DNA of 64,000 nt from assembly GCF_030373445.1 (NCBI RefSeq), contig NZ_JAUCYU010000004.1, positions 248,001 through 312,000 on the forward strand. The letters run 5' to 3'. Positions 34,683-42,378 of this stretch are shown here, piece by piece (positions within the stretch are counted from its first letter, which is position 1; every line of letters starts with the position of its first letter). The translations under genes and the position numbers were made by a program. A model generated the notes under the pieces. It searched no databases and was not told the origin of the DNA. It saw only the letters and a list, made by a program, of their open reading frames with translations. This DNA comes from Roseovarius sp. GTDB lineage: Bacteria; Pseudomonadota; Alphaproteobacteria; Rhodobacterales; Rhodobacteraceae.

Positions 34683-35256
34683 CTTCACCCTGCGCAAGAC
34701 GGCGCTCTTCGTCGAGGACATCCACCACGACGGCGGCCCGGCGCCGGACAAGCCACGACGCCGCGCGGCCATCGCGGCGCTGGTCGCCAACCCGTTCGCG
34801 GGCGGCTATACCGCCGAGCTGCAGCCGGCGATGGAGGACCTCAAGCCGCTGGGCCTGATGATGACCGAGCGGCTGATCGAGGCGATGGGCGGGCTTGAGG
34901 GGATCGACGGCTATGGCAAGGCCGCGATGGCGGGCGAGGGCGGCGAGTTGGAGCATACCGCGCTCTGGCACGTGCCCGGCGGCTATGCCATGCGCGCCCG
35001 GCTGGGCGAGGCGAAGGCGATCGTGCCCTCGGCGATGAAACAGGGCGGGCCGGGCACCCGGATCGACGTGCCGCTGGGGCATATCAACGCCGCGTATGTC
35101 CGCAGCCATTTCGACGCGATGGAGGTGGGCCTTCCCGACGGGCCACGGGCCGGGGAGTTGCTGTTCATCCTCGCCATGTCGCGCGGCGGCCGGGTGCATG
35201 ACCGGATGGGCGGGCTGACGGTGAACGAGGTGAAGGGCGAGGACGGGTTGCGCTGA
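34675..35256 (+). CDS. DUF1185 / amino acid synthesis family protein
   Basis: A 193-residue protein of the family named amino acid synthesis (PF06684, DUF1185), whose real reaction is unknown. Recognisable parts are DIHHDGGPAP near the start, IAALVANPFAGGYTAELQP, a middle GYGKAAMAGEGGELEHTALW, IDVPLGHINAAYVRSHFDAM and NEVKGEDGLR at the end. The start lies eight bases inside the UPF0280 gene. It closes the five-gene redox cluster and may be a ring-processing or isomerising enzyme there; this is inference from context only. Confidence 0.8.
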   Translation: MPDFTLRKTALFVEDIHHDGGPAPDKPRRRAAIAALVANPFAGGYTAELQPAMEDLKPLGLMMTERLIEAMGGLEGIDGYGKAAMAGEGGELEHTALWHVPGGYAMRARLGEAKAIVPSAMKQGGPGTRIDVPLGHINAAYVRSHFDAMEVGLPDGPRAGELLFILAMSRGGRVHDRMGGLTVNEVKGEDGLR

Positions 35257-35258
35257 TT

Positions 35259-35272
35259 GGGGGCCAGCCCCC
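35259..35272 (+). terminator. Hairpin just after the catabolic cluster
   Basis: GGGGGC-CA-GCCCCC followed by TT lies two bases after the DUF1185 stop. The T-run is short, so it is a weak intrinsic terminator candidate; it would close the 28.8-35.3 kb transcript before the exporter gene. Confidence 0.5.
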
Positions 35273-35421
35273 TTCCCTGGGCTCCGCCCGTTCACAGGCG
35301 AAACGCTCCACTGGAGAGTTTCCGGGAAGCTTGCGAACTCCCCGCCGGAGTCATGAAATCTTGGGCTGACCTTTCCGCCGGAACCCACTATAGGCAGGCG
35401 GAACCCCGTTGAAGGCCCCGC

Positions 35422-37206
35422 ATGACCGACAAAGCCAAGACAAAACGCGAGCCGATCTTTTCGCCCGAGGACCGCAGCAACCTGCGCTGGCTCTGGCAGG
35501 GTTATCTCAGGAAGCGCGCGCCGTGGCTGGCGCTGGTGCTGGTGATGATCCTGGTCCAGGGGCTCGTCTACCAGCAGTTCCTGTCGATGACCGAAAGCGG
35601 CCTTCGCGTGATCTTCGAAAGCGGCGAGGTAAGCCGCCTGGTGCTGGTCTGCGTCGGCGTGTTCTTCCTCTTCGCGGTCCGTGGCCTGATGTCCTACCTC
35701 GTGCCGCTGGTGACGGTGCGGCTGTCGAACGAGGCGATCTTCGAGATGCGGCGCGACCTGATCGGGTACCTTATGTCGCTCGACCTGGCCTATTTCGAGC
35801 GGACCAAGTCGGGCGAGATCATTCACCGGCTGGTGACGCAGACCCAGCAGCTTGGCGTCTTCTTCGGCCTCGCCACCGCGGGGGCGGTGCGCGATGCCGT
35901 GACCGTGGTGATCGTGTCGGGCTACCTGATCTGGAAGAACCCGATCCTGTTCGCCACCGCCGTGGTGGTGCTGCCCTTCATCATCTGGGTGATGAACTTC
36001 GTCTCCGACCGGGTGAAGGTGGCGCAGGGGCAGGCCGAGCATGCGCTGGCCGATTACATGAACGGCATCGAGGAAACGGTGAACGGCATGCGCACCGTCA
36101 AGATCGCCAGCCAGGAACAGGTCGAGGCCGGGCGGCTGATGAAGGGCACGGGCGCGATCCGCGACCTGATGAAACGTGTGCAGACCACGCAGGCGCTGGT
36201 GATGCCGTCGATCGACCTGAGTTCCGCCTTCGTCTACGTGCTGGTCATCGGTGGCGGCGGCTACATGGTGCTTTCGCCCGACTTCGATGTCGACGGGGCC
36301 GGGATCATCACCTTCCTGCTGGGCATGGTCATGGTGTTCGACCCGGCCCGCCTTCTGGCGCAGTATTTCGGGGCGCTGCAATCGAACCTCGTGCTGCTCG
36401 ACCGGGTGCGCAACCTTTATGACGAGAAGCCCAGCATCAACGATGCCCCCGGCGCGGTGACCGAGTTCGACACCGGCGGGGATATCGTGCTGGACGACGT
36501 GACCTTCTCCTATTCCGAGGATCAGCCGCTGTTCGAGGGGCTCGACATGACGTTCCGGGGCGGTCAGGTCTCGGCCATCGTCGGCGCGACCGGGTCGGGC
36601 AAGACGACGATCCTGTCGCTGCTGTCGCGGCTGTACGACGTGAAGGGCGGGCAGATCACCATAGGCGGCCAGCCGATCGAAGACCTCAAGGTCAGCCGCC
36701 TGCGCGGGGCATTTTCCGTCGTGGCGCAGGATATCGTGATCTTCAACAACTCGATCTGGGAGAACATCCGCTACGTGAACCCCGAGGCCAGCGACGAGGA
36801 TGTCTGGCGCGCCGCCGAGGATGCCGAGATCGCCGACCTGATCCGCCGCCGGGGCGATGCGCCGGTCGGGCCAAAGGGGGCGCAGCTTTCCGGCGGGCAG
36901 AAACAGCGGATCGCCATCGCCCGCGCCTTCCTGCGCGATGCGCCGATCCTTTTGCTGGACGAAGCCACAAGCGCGCTCGACCAGGCGACGGAGGAGCGGA
37001 TCAAGTCGGCGCTGGCGCGGCTGACCAAGGGCAAGACCACGATCGTGGTGGCGCACCGCCTGTCGTCGGTGGCCGATGCCGACCGGATCTTCGTGCTGGA
37101 AGCCGGGCAGCTGGTCGAGCAGGGCCGCCACGAAGAGCTGCTGGAGGGTGGCGGGCTTTATTCCCAGCTCTACCGGGCGCAGAAAAAGGGCTATGACGGG
37201 CGGTAG
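35422..37206 (+). CDS. ABC exporter, fused membrane and ATPase domains (MsbA-like)
   Basis: A 594-residue half-exporter that would work as a homodimer. The N-terminal six-helix domain (about 30-330) carries the coupling-helix region and VSDRVKVAQGQAEHALADYM; the nucleotide domain has Walker A GATGSGKTTI, signature LSGGQKQRIAIARAF, Walker B ILLLDEATSALDQ and the switch VAHRLSSV. Members export lipids, peptides or drugs; MsbA flips lipid A core. It stands alone between opposite-strand genes, so the substrate is not indicated. Confidence 0.92.
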   Translation: MTDKAKTKREPIFSPEDRSNLRWLWQGYLRKRAPWLALVLVMILVQGLVYQQFLSMTESGLRVIFESGEVSRLVLVCVGVFFLFAVRGLMSYLVPLVTVRLSNEAIFEMRRDLIGYLMSLDLAYFERTKSGEIIHRLVTQTQQLGVFFGLATAGAVRDAVTVVIVSGYLIWKNPILFATAVVVLPFIIWVMNFVSDRVKVAQGQAEHALADYMNGIEETVNGMRTVKIASQEQVEAGRLMKGTGAIRDLMKRVQTTQALVMPSIDLSSAFVYVLVIGGGGYMVLSPDFDVDGAGIITFLLGMVMVFDPARLLAQYFGALQSNLVLLDRVRNLYDEKPSINDAPGAVTEFDTGGDIVLDDVTFSYSEDQPLFEGLDMTFRGGQVSAIVGATGSGKTTILSLLSRLYDVKGGQITIGGQPIEDLKVSRLRGAFSVVAQDIVIFNNSIWENIRYVNPEASDEDVWRAAEDAEIADLIRRRGDAPVGPKGAQLSGGQKQRIAIARAFLRDAPILLLDEATSALDQATEERIKSALARLTKGKTTIVVAHRLSSVADADRIFVLEAGQLVEQGRHEELLEGGGLYSQLYRAQKKGYDGR

Positions 37207-37210
37207 CCTG

Positions 37211-37537
37211 TCAGCCCGCGATATAGAGCCCGAGATAGAGGGCCACCGCCCCGGCCGCGATGGTCAACAGGACGTTGCGGGTCCAGAGGCCGACAGCGAT
37301 CGTGACAAGCGCCGCGATCAGGCGGGGCCCGTCGGTCTGGCCCTCCGTCGCCGGCGGCCACACCACCAGCGGCGCCACCAGCCCGGGCAGGACGGCGACG
37401 GCGGTATAACGCAGATGCCGCAAGACCCACGCGGGCAGGGCACGGTCGCCGATCAGCCCGATAAAGACGAAACGGAAGAAATAGCTTCCGACCCCGAGCG
37501 CGGCAATCACGATCCAGATTGTTGTCGTGTCGATCAT
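37211..37537 (-). CDS. azlD: AzlD-family branched-chain amino acid exporter subunit
   Basis: A 108-residue membrane protein with four hydrophobic helices. The N-terminal TIWIVIAALGVGSYFFRFVFI is the AzlD pattern (xxYxxRxxPF-like). With AzlC it exports branched-chain amino acids or analogues. It overlaps the azlC gene by four bases, and its stop is four bases from the ABC exporter stop (convergent). The assignment rests on the AzlC pairing and size. Confidence 0.85.
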   Translation of the reverse strand: MIDTTTIWIVIAALGVGSYFFRFVFIGLIGDRALPAWVLRHLRYTAVAVLPGLVAPLVVWPPATEGQTDGPRLIAALVTIAVGLWTRNVLLTIAAGAVALYLGLYIAG

Positions 37538-38247
37538 GACGCCGCCCTTTTCATCGTCTGCCGTTCCACCTCGGCCCCGGTCACCATCCCGGCGATGCCG
37601 GCCACCAGCAGCCCGAGATTGTAGGGAAGAAATGCAAGGCCCAGGGCGACGGTGATCGAAACCAGCGCCGCCGCCACGTGCGCCCGGGTCCGCAGCGCCG
37701 GGGCGATCAGGGCGATGAAGGTGATCGGCATGGCGAAATCGAGCGCCAGCCATTCGGGCACGGAACTGCCAATCAGGGCGCCGGCCAGGGTGGAGAGATA
37801 CCAGAACGGACAGACCGGCGCGATCGTACCGAAGAAATAGGCCATACGTTGGCGCACGGTCCAGGCCGGCTCCGTTTCGTATTTCACGGCGGCAAGCCCA
37901 TAGCTCTGATCGACAAGGAAATACGCCGCAAGCGCACGCTGCCACAGTGGCGCCGGCCCGATATAGGGGGCAAGCGAGGCGGAATACATTGCCATCCGCA
38001 GGTTCACGGCCAGCGCCGATATGATCACGATGATGGTCGGGGCATTTTCGGTCATCAGCTGCAGGGCGGTAAGCTGCGCCGCCCCGGCGATCACGAGGAT
38101 CGAAAAGGTCATGGTTTCCAGAACGTTGAGCCCGGCCTCGGTTGCCACCACGCCGAACAGCAGGCCGAACGGGCCCACCACCAGGATGAACGGAGAGGCC
38201 TCGCGCGCGCCCGTCAGGAAGATCGATTTCGTGGTTTCCGTCGGCAC
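37534..38247 (-). CDS. azlC: AzlC-family branched-chain amino acid exporter subunit
   Basis: A 237-residue membrane protein with the AzlC signature PFILVVGPFGLLFGVVATEAG near residue 20-40 and the motif VIAGAAQLTALQLM, then NLRMAMYSASLAPY and a QSYGLAAV stretch in the middle. About seven membrane helices are visible. It pairs with AzlD as the two-component export permease. The pair starts about 60 bases from the divergent fdhD start, so both promoters lie in a very short region. Confidence 0.9.
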   Translation of the reverse strand: MPTETTKSIFLTGAREASPFILVVGPFGLLFGVVATEAGLNVLETMTFSILVIAGAAQLTALQLMTENAPTIIVIISALAVNLRMAMYSASLAPYIGPAPLWQRALAAYFLVDQSYGLAAVKYETEPAWTVRQRMAYFFGTIAPVCPFWYLSTLAGALIGSSVPEWLALDFAMPITFIALIAPALRTRAHVAAALVSITVALGLAFLPYNLGLLVAGIAGMVTGAEVERQTMKRAAS

Positions 38248-38307
38248 CTGAAAATCCTAGATTGCCCTCGATACGCTTGCCCTATCGACAAGCGGGAGGA
38301 GTTGCAA

Positions 38308-39192
38308 TTGCCCGTGACCGACGATCTTCCGGCCTACATCATCGCGCCCGACCCGGGCGCGCCGCGTTTGACCCGCAAGGTGGAGGGGGTCGACCATGAC
38401 GGCCAACCCACCGGGATTTCCGTGGTCGAGGAGCGGCCGCTGACGATCTTTCTCAACGGGCAGGAGATCGTCACCGCGATGACGATCGGGGATTACCCCG
38501 AGTACCTGGCGCTGGGGTTCCTGCGAAACCAGGGGATGCTGGGGGCCGACGAGACGGTGACGGGCGTCGATTTCGACGAGGATCTCGAAACCGTCGTGGT
38601 GCGGACTGATGGCCAGACCAATTACGAGGAAAAGCTGAAGAAGAAGACGCGCACCAGCGGCTGTGCTGTCGGCACGGTGTTCGGCGACATGATGGAAGGG
38701 CTGGAACAGGTGCGCCTGCCCGACCTGAAGGTGAAGACCTCCGACCTTTACCGGCTGGCCTCGGTGATCAACCGGACGCCCTCGCTGTATCTCGAGGCCG
38801 GCGCCATTCATGGCACGGTGCTGTGCCAGGGCGGTGAGCCGCTGGTCTACATGGAGGATGTTGGCCGGCACAACGCGGTCGACAAGATCGCGGGCTGGAT
38901 GTTCTCGGAAGGGGTGAGCGCCGAGGACAAGCTGCTTTACACCACCGGGCGGCTGACCTCGGAAATGGTGATCAAGACGGCCTTGATGGGCATTCCGGCG
39001 CTGGCCTCGCGCTCGGGCTTTACCGCGTGGGGGGTGGAGATCGCCCGCGAAGTGGGGCTGACGCTGGTGGGCCGGATGCGGGGGCGGCGGTTCGTGTGTC
39101 TGGCCGGTGAAGAGCGGCTGGTGCGGGATGTCGACCCCGAGAGCGTGCCGGAGGAGGACAAGAAGCACCGCCGCAAGAGTGCGGGCGCATGA
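38308..39192 (+). CDS. fdhD: Formate dehydrogenase accessory sulfurtransferase FdhD
   Basis: Transfers sulfur from a cysteine desulfurase to the molybdenum cofactor before its insertion in formate dehydrogenase. I chose the TTG at 38308, eight bases after a GGAGG, giving 294 residues; a GTG at 38314 is the alternative. Family motifs are LTIFLNGQEIVT, GAIHGTVLCQ, EDVGRHNAVDKI, TTGRLTSEMVIKTA and GIPALASRSG. The usual Cys-x-x-Cys loop is reduced to one cysteine (Cys119 in SGCAVG). It starts a coupled run with mobA, mobB and a MoeA fusion, tying it to molybdenum cofactor supply. Confidence 0.92.
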   Translation: MPVTDDLPAYIIAPDPGAPRLTRKVEGVDHDGQPTGISVVEERPLTIFLNGQEIVTAMTIGDYPEYLALGFLRNQGMLGADETVTGVDFDEDLETVVVRTDGQTNYEEKLKKKTRTSGCAVGTVFGDMMEGLEQVRLPDLKVKTSDLYRLASVINRTPSLYLEAGAIHGTVLCQGGEPLVYMEDVGRHNAVDKIAGWMFSEGVSAEDKLLYTTGRLTSEMVIKTALMGIPALASRSGFTAWGVEIAREVGLTLVGRMRGRRFVCLAGEERLVRDVDPESVPEEDKKHRRKSAGA

Positions 39193-39791
39193 AGCAGCCG
39201 CTGGGCGTGATACTGGCCGGGGGCAAGGCGACCCGGATGGGTGGGGGCGACAAGGGGCTCTTGCCGCTGGGCGAAGGCACGATCCTAGACCAGGTGATGG
39301 CCCGGCTGTCGCCGCAGGTGGCGGGGATGGCGCTGAATGCGAATGGCGATGCGGCGCGGTTCGCGGCGCTGGGGATGCCGGTGCTGGCCGACAGCATCGA
39401 GGGTCATCCCGGGCCGCTGGCCGGGGTTCTGGCCGGGCTCGACTGGGCCGCCGGGCAGGGGGCCGAGAGTATCGTCACCGTCGCCGCCGACACGCCGTTC
39501 TTCCCGTGTGACCTGGTGCCGCGCCTGCAACTGGCGGCGGAGGATATGGCGCATCCGCTGGCGCTGGCCGCGACGCCGGATGGCCGACAGCCCACCTTCG
39601 GCCTCTGGCCGGTGGCGCTGCGCGATGATCTGAGGTCGGCGTTGCAGGAGGGGTTGCGCAAGGTGGTGATGTGGACCGACCGGCATGACGGTCGCGAGGC
39701 GATGTTCGACGAGGCGGGCGAGCCGTTCTTCAACGTGAATACGCCTGAGGATCTCGAGAAAGCGCAGGCGATGGCTGGGGGCGCGGCATGA
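39189..39791 (+). CDS. mobA: Molybdenum cofactor guanylyltransferase
   Basis: Attaches GMP to molybdopterin to make the molybdopterin guanine dinucleotide used by formate dehydrogenase and other DMSO-reductase-family enzymes. The 200-residue protein begins with the nucleotidyltransferase loop VILAGGKATRMGGGDKGLL and has VTVAADTPFFP (metal Asp) in the middle and FFNVNTPEDL near the end. ATGA overlaps couple it to fdhD and mobB. Length is normal. Confidence 0.96.
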   Translation: MKQPLGVILAGGKATRMGGGDKGLLPLGEGTILDQVMARLSPQVAGMALNANGDAARFAALGMPVLADSIEGHPGPLAGVLAGLDWAAGQGAESIVTVAADTPFFPCDLVPRLQLAAEDMAHPLALAATPDGRQPTFGLWPVALRDDLRSALQEGLRKVVMWTDRHDGREAMFDEAGEPFFNVNTPEDLEKAQAMAGGAA

Positions 39792-40279
39792 GGCTTTACG
39801 GGGTCGTCGGTTGGAAGAACGCGGGCAAGACCGGGCTGATGGAGCGGCTGGTGTCGGAGATCACCGGGCGGGGGATCAGCGTCTCGACGGTCAAGCACGC
39901 GCATCACACGTTCGACGTGGACCATCCTGGCAAGGACAGCCATCGGCACCGGGTGGCCGGGGCAAGGGAGGTGCTGCTGGCCTCGCGCAAGCGGATCGCC
40001 CTGATGCACGAGCTGCGCGACGAAGCGGAGCCGACGCTGGAGGTGCTGTTGCAACGGCTGGGCCCGGTCGACCTGGTGCTGGTCGAGGGCTACAAGCGCG
40101 ACGCGCATCCCAAGGTCGAGGCGCACCGGGCCGTGACGGGCAATCCGCTGATCGCCACGGACGACCCCACGGTGCGGGCGGTCGCCTCGGACACGCTGCT
40201 GGAGCTTGACCGGCCGGTGTTCGACCTCGACGACACCGGTGCCATCGCCGATTTCATCCTGCGCGAGGTTGGCTTGTGA
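39788..40279 (+). CDS. mobB: Molybdopterin-guanine dinucleotide biosynthesis adaptor protein
   Basis: A 163-residue GTP-binding protein that assists MobA. Walker A is GWKNAGKT (8-15); HAHHTFDVDHPGKDSHRH and VLVEGYKRDAHPKVE are the conserved histidine/aspartate and VEGYK motifs of the family. It shares an ATGA with mobA and a GTGA with the next gene. It is not essential in E. coli but improves MGD production. Confidence 0.95.
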   Translation: MRLYGVVGWKNAGKTGLMERLVSEITGRGISVSTVKHAHHTFDVDHPGKDSHRHRVAGAREVLLASRKRIALMHELRDEAEPTLEVLLQRLGPVDLVLVEGYKRDAHPKVEAHRAVTGNPLIATDDPTVRAVASDTLLELDRPVFDLDDTGAIADFILREVGL

Positions 40280-42378
40280 GCCAGTTCGACACCGTCGCTG
40301 TGATCGACTGGTCAGGCGGCAACGACACCGGCCCGCGCCCGCGCAAGGACGCGATCTGGATGGGCGTGACGCGGGAGGGAGTGGACGAGGCGCCGGTTTA
40401 CATTCGTAATCGTATGGAGGCGGAGCGGCTCGTTGCCGGGCTGATCGAGCAGGAGCTTGCAGCGGGGCGGCGACTGTTCGTGGGCTTCGATTTCCCGTTC
40501 GGCTATCCGAAGGGGTTTGCCGAGGGATTGACGGGCCGGGCCAATCCCTTCGCCGTCTGGGACTGGCTGGAAGAGCGGATCGAGGACGGACCGAGGGCGA
40601 ATAACCGGTTTGACCTTGCCGCGGAGATCAACGCTCGGTTTCCCGGGACCGGCCCGTTCTGGTTCAACGGTCTGAAGCGCGACATTCCCGGCCTGCCACG
40701 CAGGGACAGCCGGGAGGGGCATGGCCTGCCCGAGCGGCGCGAGGCGGAGCAAGGCACGCCGGGGGCGTTCACCTGCTGGCAGCTGGGCGGCGCCGGGGCC
40801 GTGGGCGGGCAGGTGTTGACAGGGTTGCCGGTTCTGAACCGGCTGCGGCGGCGGTTTGCGGGGCAAGTGGCGGTCTGGCCGTTCGAGCAGTTGGACAGGC
40901 CGGTGGCCTTCGTGGAAATCTGGCCGGGGCTGATCAACGGGGTCGTGAAACGGGCCGAGGCGGCGGGCGGGATCCGCGACGCGCACCAGGTGCGGCTGCT
41001 GGCCAGGGCGGTGGCGGGTTTGCACCCGGAGGAGCGCGATGCCATGTTGAATGTCGACGCGCCGGAAGAGGGCTGGATCATGGGACTGGACCACGAAGAC
41101 AAGCTTGAGCGCGCGGCAGGTGAGACGCTGAAACCGCCGCCGCTGCGCGACGATTGCTTTGCCCTGCCGGCGGGGGTGGACTGGACGCCGGTGGACGAAG
41201 CGCTCGACCTTTTGCGCAGCCGGTTGCAGCCGGTGGTGGGAACCACGCGCCAACCACTGGGCGAGGCGCGCGGCCGGGTGCTGGCCGAGAAGGTGATGGC
41301 GCAGCGCGCCAACCCGCCGCAGGCGAATACCGCCGTGGATGGGTACGGGTTCGCCCATGCGTCGCTTGGCGATGGCGACCAGGTGCTGCCGCTGGTCAAG
41401 GGCCGGGCGGCGGCTGGCAAACCGTTTCCGGGCGTGGTGCCCGAGGGGGTTGCCGTGCGGGTGCTGACCGGTGCGGCGCTGCCCGACGGGGTCGATACCG
41501 TGATCCTGCAGGAAGACGTGCGGGTGGGCGAGGGCGAGATTGCCTTTCGCGGCGGGCTGAAGCCGCGGGCGAACACGCGGAAAGCGGGGGAGGATGTGGC
41601 GGAGGGCGACACGATCCTGACGCCGGGCCGGGTGCTGTCGCCGGCTGATCTTGCGCTTTGCGCGGCGGTGGGGGTGGCCGAGCTGAACACCTACGAGCCG
41701 CTGACCGTGGCAGTAATCTCGACCGGGGACGAGTTGGTGGAAGCCGGCGGACAGGCCGGCGAGGGGCAGATCTTCGATGCCAACCGTCCGATGCTGACCG
41801 CGCTGGTGGAGGAATTCGGCTATCGCGCGGTCGATCTGGGCCGGGTGCCGGACCATCGCGCTGCGCTGCGTGCCGCGCTCGACCGGGGCGCGGCGGAGGC
41901 CGACGTGATCCTGACCTCGGGCGGCGCGTCGTCGGGGGACGAGGACCATGTCTCGGCCCTGCTGAACGAAGCGGGCGCGATGGCGGAATGGCGGATCGCG
42001 CTGAAGCCGGGCCGGCCACTGGCGCTGGGCGTCTGGGGCGGCACGCCGGTCTTCGGCCTGCCGGGTAACCCGGTGGCGGCGATGGTCTGCACGCTGGTTT
42101 TCGCGCGGCCGGCGATGGCGCTGATGGCCGGGCAGGGCTGGGTCGAACCGCAAGGCTTCGAGGTGCCGGCGGGGTTCTCCAAGTCGAAGAAACCGGGGCG
42201 GCGGGAATACCTGCGGGCGCGGATGCGCGACGGGCGGGCCGAGGTGTTCAAGTCGGAAGGCTCGGGCCGGATAAGCGGGCTGAGCTGGGCCGAGGGGCTG
42301 GTGGAGTTGCCCGACGGCGCCGCGCAGATCGAACCGGGCGATCCGGTGCGTTACATCCCCTTCGGCAGCTTCCGCTAG
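40276..42378 (+). CDS. MoeA fused to an N-terminal RNase-H-like (DUF429-type) domain
   Basis: A 700-residue two-domain protein. Residues about 300-700 are a complete MoeA, which inserts molybdate into adenylylated molybdopterin: ANPPQANTAVDGYGFAH, LPDGVDTVILQED, VISTGDELV, DANRPMLTAL, LTSGGASSGDEDHV and GLPGNPVAAM. Residues 1-295 form a separate domain starting AVIDWSGG (Asp11) with GFDFPFGYPKGFAEG (Asp72) and FVEIWPG (Glu214), an arrangement of acidic residues like RNase-H-fold DUF429 proteins. The start is a GTG overlapping mobB. The role of the extra domain in cofactor synthesis is unknown. Confidence 0.88.
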   Translation: MSQFDTVAVIDWSGGNDTGPRPRKDAIWMGVTREGVDEAPVYIRNRMEAERLVAGLIEQELAAGRRLFVGFDFPFGYPKGFAEGLTGRANPFAVWDWLEERIEDGPRANNRFDLAAEINARFPGTGPFWFNGLKRDIPGLPRRDSREGHGLPERREAEQGTPGAFTCWQLGGAGAVGGQVLTGLPVLNRLRRRFAGQVAVWPFEQLDRPVAFVEIWPGLINGVVKRAEAAGGIRDAHQVRLLARAVAGLHPEERDAMLNVDAPEEGWIMGLDHEDKLERAAGETLKPPPLRDDCFALPAGVDWTPVDEALDLLRSRLQPVVGTTRQPLGEARGRVLAEKVMAQRANPPQANTAVDGYGFAHASLGDGDQVLPLVKGRAAAGKPFPGVVPEGVAVRVLTGAALPDGVDTVILQEDVRVGEGEIAFRGGLKPRANTRKAGEDVAEGDTILTPGRVLSPADLALCAAVGVAELNTYEPLTVAVISTGDELVEAGGQAGEGQIFDANRPMLTALVEEFGYRAVDLGRVPDHRAALRAALDRGAAEADVILTSGGASSGDEDHVSALLNEAGAMAEWRIALKPGRPLALGVWGGTPVFGLPGNPVAAMVCTLVFARPAMALMAGQGWVEPQGFEVPAGFSKSKKPGRREYLRARMRDGRAEVFKSEGSGRISGLSWAEGLVELPDGAAQIEPGDPVRYIPFGSFR

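Noticed and set aside
34615-37131. 838-codon minus-strand frame opposite UPF0280, DUF1185 and the ABC exporter
   Set aside because: Covers three supported genes; composition typical of reverse frames.
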